A DNA stretch of 12,033 bases from Clostridiales bacterium. Lineage in GTDB: Bacteria > Bacillota > Clostridia > Oscillospirales > Oscillospiraceae. The notes below the pieces were generated by a model. That model ran no database searches. It was not told the origin of the DNA and saw only the letters and a list, made by a program, of their open reading frames with translations. The position numbers and the translations under genes were made by a program. How positions within the stretch are numbered: position 1 is the first letter of the stretch; every line of letters starts with the position of its first letter. This document shows, piece by piece, positions 11,614 through 12,033 of this stretch. The stretch covers positions 1 to 12,033 of the forward strand of contig SFGJ01000032.1 of assembly GCA_004557655.1 (NCBI GenBank), read 5' to 3'.

Positions 11614-11976
11614 ATGAAAATCGCAGTAGCAGCTATGGGAACTCAGGTGGCCGGACATTTTGGCCATTGTGAAAACTTCATCTTCTTTGACACCGCCGAC
11701 GACAAGATCGTTGCAGTCAATTCCGTTCCCAATCCCGGTCATCGCCCCGGCTTCCTGCCCAACTTTTTGGCAGACAACGGCACACAGGTCATTATCTCCG
11801 GCGGCATGGGCGGCGGTGCTGTAGACATTTTCAACGAGCGTGGCGTGGAGGTCATTGTCGGTGTCCAGGGCGAAGCTCAGACGGCGGTGGAAACCTATCT
11901 CCGTGGCGAGCTGATCTCCACCGGTTCCATCTGCCATCAGCATGAACACGCTCACGAGTGTGGTGAACACAACTAA
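11614..11976 (+). CDS. NifX/NifB-type iron-molybdenum cofactor-binding protein with His-rich tail
   Basis: This is a 120-residue cytoplasmic protein of the dinitrogenase iron-molybdenum cofactor family (COG1433-like). MKIAVAAMG opens it, HFGHCENFIFFD follows at 15-26, NPGHRPGFLPNFL at 40-52 and the glycine-rich ISGGMGGGAVDIF at 60-73, all typical of proteins that bind Fe-S or heterometal clusters in anaerobes lacking nitrogenase. The C-terminus is CHQHEHAHECGEH (107-119), a likely metal-binding tail. The start has GGGAG about 10 nt upstream and lies 15 bp after the second ATPase, so it is the last visible gene of the DUF134-NifX operon. It may be the recipient or carrier of a cluster assembled with the two ATPases. 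Operator copy 4 follows 4 bp after its stop with no terminator seen. Confidence 0.9.
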   Translation: MKIAVAAMGTQVAGHFGHCENFIFFDTADDKIVAVNSVPNPGHRPGFLPNFLADNGTQVIISGGMGGGAVDIFNERGVEVIVGVQGEAQTAVETYLRGELISTGSICHQHEHAHECGEHN

Positions 11977-11980
11977 ATCG

Positions 11981-12021
11981 GTGATGTCATCACGGAAGAA
12001 ACACTCCGGATGATATATCAT
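11981..12021 (+). promoter_or_regulatory. Operator/promoter 4 (GTGATGTCATCAC plus -10) for a unit beyond the window
   Basis: The palindrome is at 11981-11993 (centre 11987) followed by GGAA, with a TATCAT -10 at 12016-12021; the spacing is 29 bp, as in the other copies. The window ends in CACAAGGA, probably the start of a ribosome-binding site, so a further gene of the same regulon should begin within about 15 bp. Confidence 0.75.
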
Positions 12022-12033
12022 AGAACACAAGGA

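Noticed and set aside
3376..11997. The four repeated elements as a CRISPR-like array
   Set aside because: Spacing is kilobases and irregular, and each copy sits at a promoter.
1..12033. tRNA or rRNA genes
   Set aside because: No cloverleaf or conserved rRNA sequence was recognised on either strand; this was judged by eye only.

Overview
The window reads as DNA from an anaerobic, probably gut-dwelling Clostridia (Bacillota; Oscillospiraceae or Lachnospiraceae type). The inference rests on strong AGGAGG ribosome sites, sigma-A promoters, a DUF6061 protein and other small accessory proteins typical of clostridial mobile elements, many ferredoxin-type Fe-S proteins, and an absence of aerobic functions.

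Bases 1 to about 3340 are a scarred accessory region. They hold the tail of an XRE-type regulator whose 3' end runs into unrelated sequence, a GC-rich cell-surface protein on the minus strand (GLUG/beta-helix repeats and a xPxTG wall-anchor tail) that seems to have lost its signal peptide, a chimera of the first 11 residues of a serine resolvase joined to a mobile-element accessory protein, and a DUF6061 gene ending at a strong terminator.

Bases 3376 to the end hold a compact redox and sulfur module. Unit A is an SDR oxidoreductase plus a rhodanese lipoprotein. After a strong terminator and a LysR remnant comes unit B: thioredoxin, single-domain rhodanese, and CoA-disulfide/persulfide reductase with a fused rhodanese. 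Unit C is a 2[4Fe-4S] ferredoxin and a NapH-like membrane Fe-S protein. A Crp/Fnr-family regulator lies convergent to unit C and divergent from unit D. Unit D is a DUF134-NifX fusion, two MinD/Mrp-type ATPases with inserted ferredoxin domains, and a NifX/NifB-like cluster-binding protein. Unit D resembles the ATPase, DUF134 and NifX-like genes found with orange-protein (ORP) loci and nitrogenase-cofactor-like proteins in other anaerobes.

The most striking signal is regulatory. An 18-bp element, GGTGATGWCATCACGGAA, occurs four times: before units A, B and C and again at the right edge before an unseen unit. In every copy the centre of the palindrome is exactly 29 bp upstream of the first base of a TATAAT-like -10 box, which places it near -41, the class II activator position of Crp/Fnr proteins. 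The local regulator carries the CRP-like Arg-Glu-x-x-x-Arg recognition pattern expected for GTGA half-sites. Unit D and the regulator instead share a 42-bp near-perfect palindrome holding two face-to-face TTGACA boxes. I infer one regulon that handles sulfane sulfur, reductant and Fe-S (possibly Mo- or Cu-containing) cluster assembly. Its actual substrate is not visible from sequence. Two further oddities are an internal ribosome site at the DUF134-NifX joint and an apparent in-frame loss of about 24 residues from the second ATPase.
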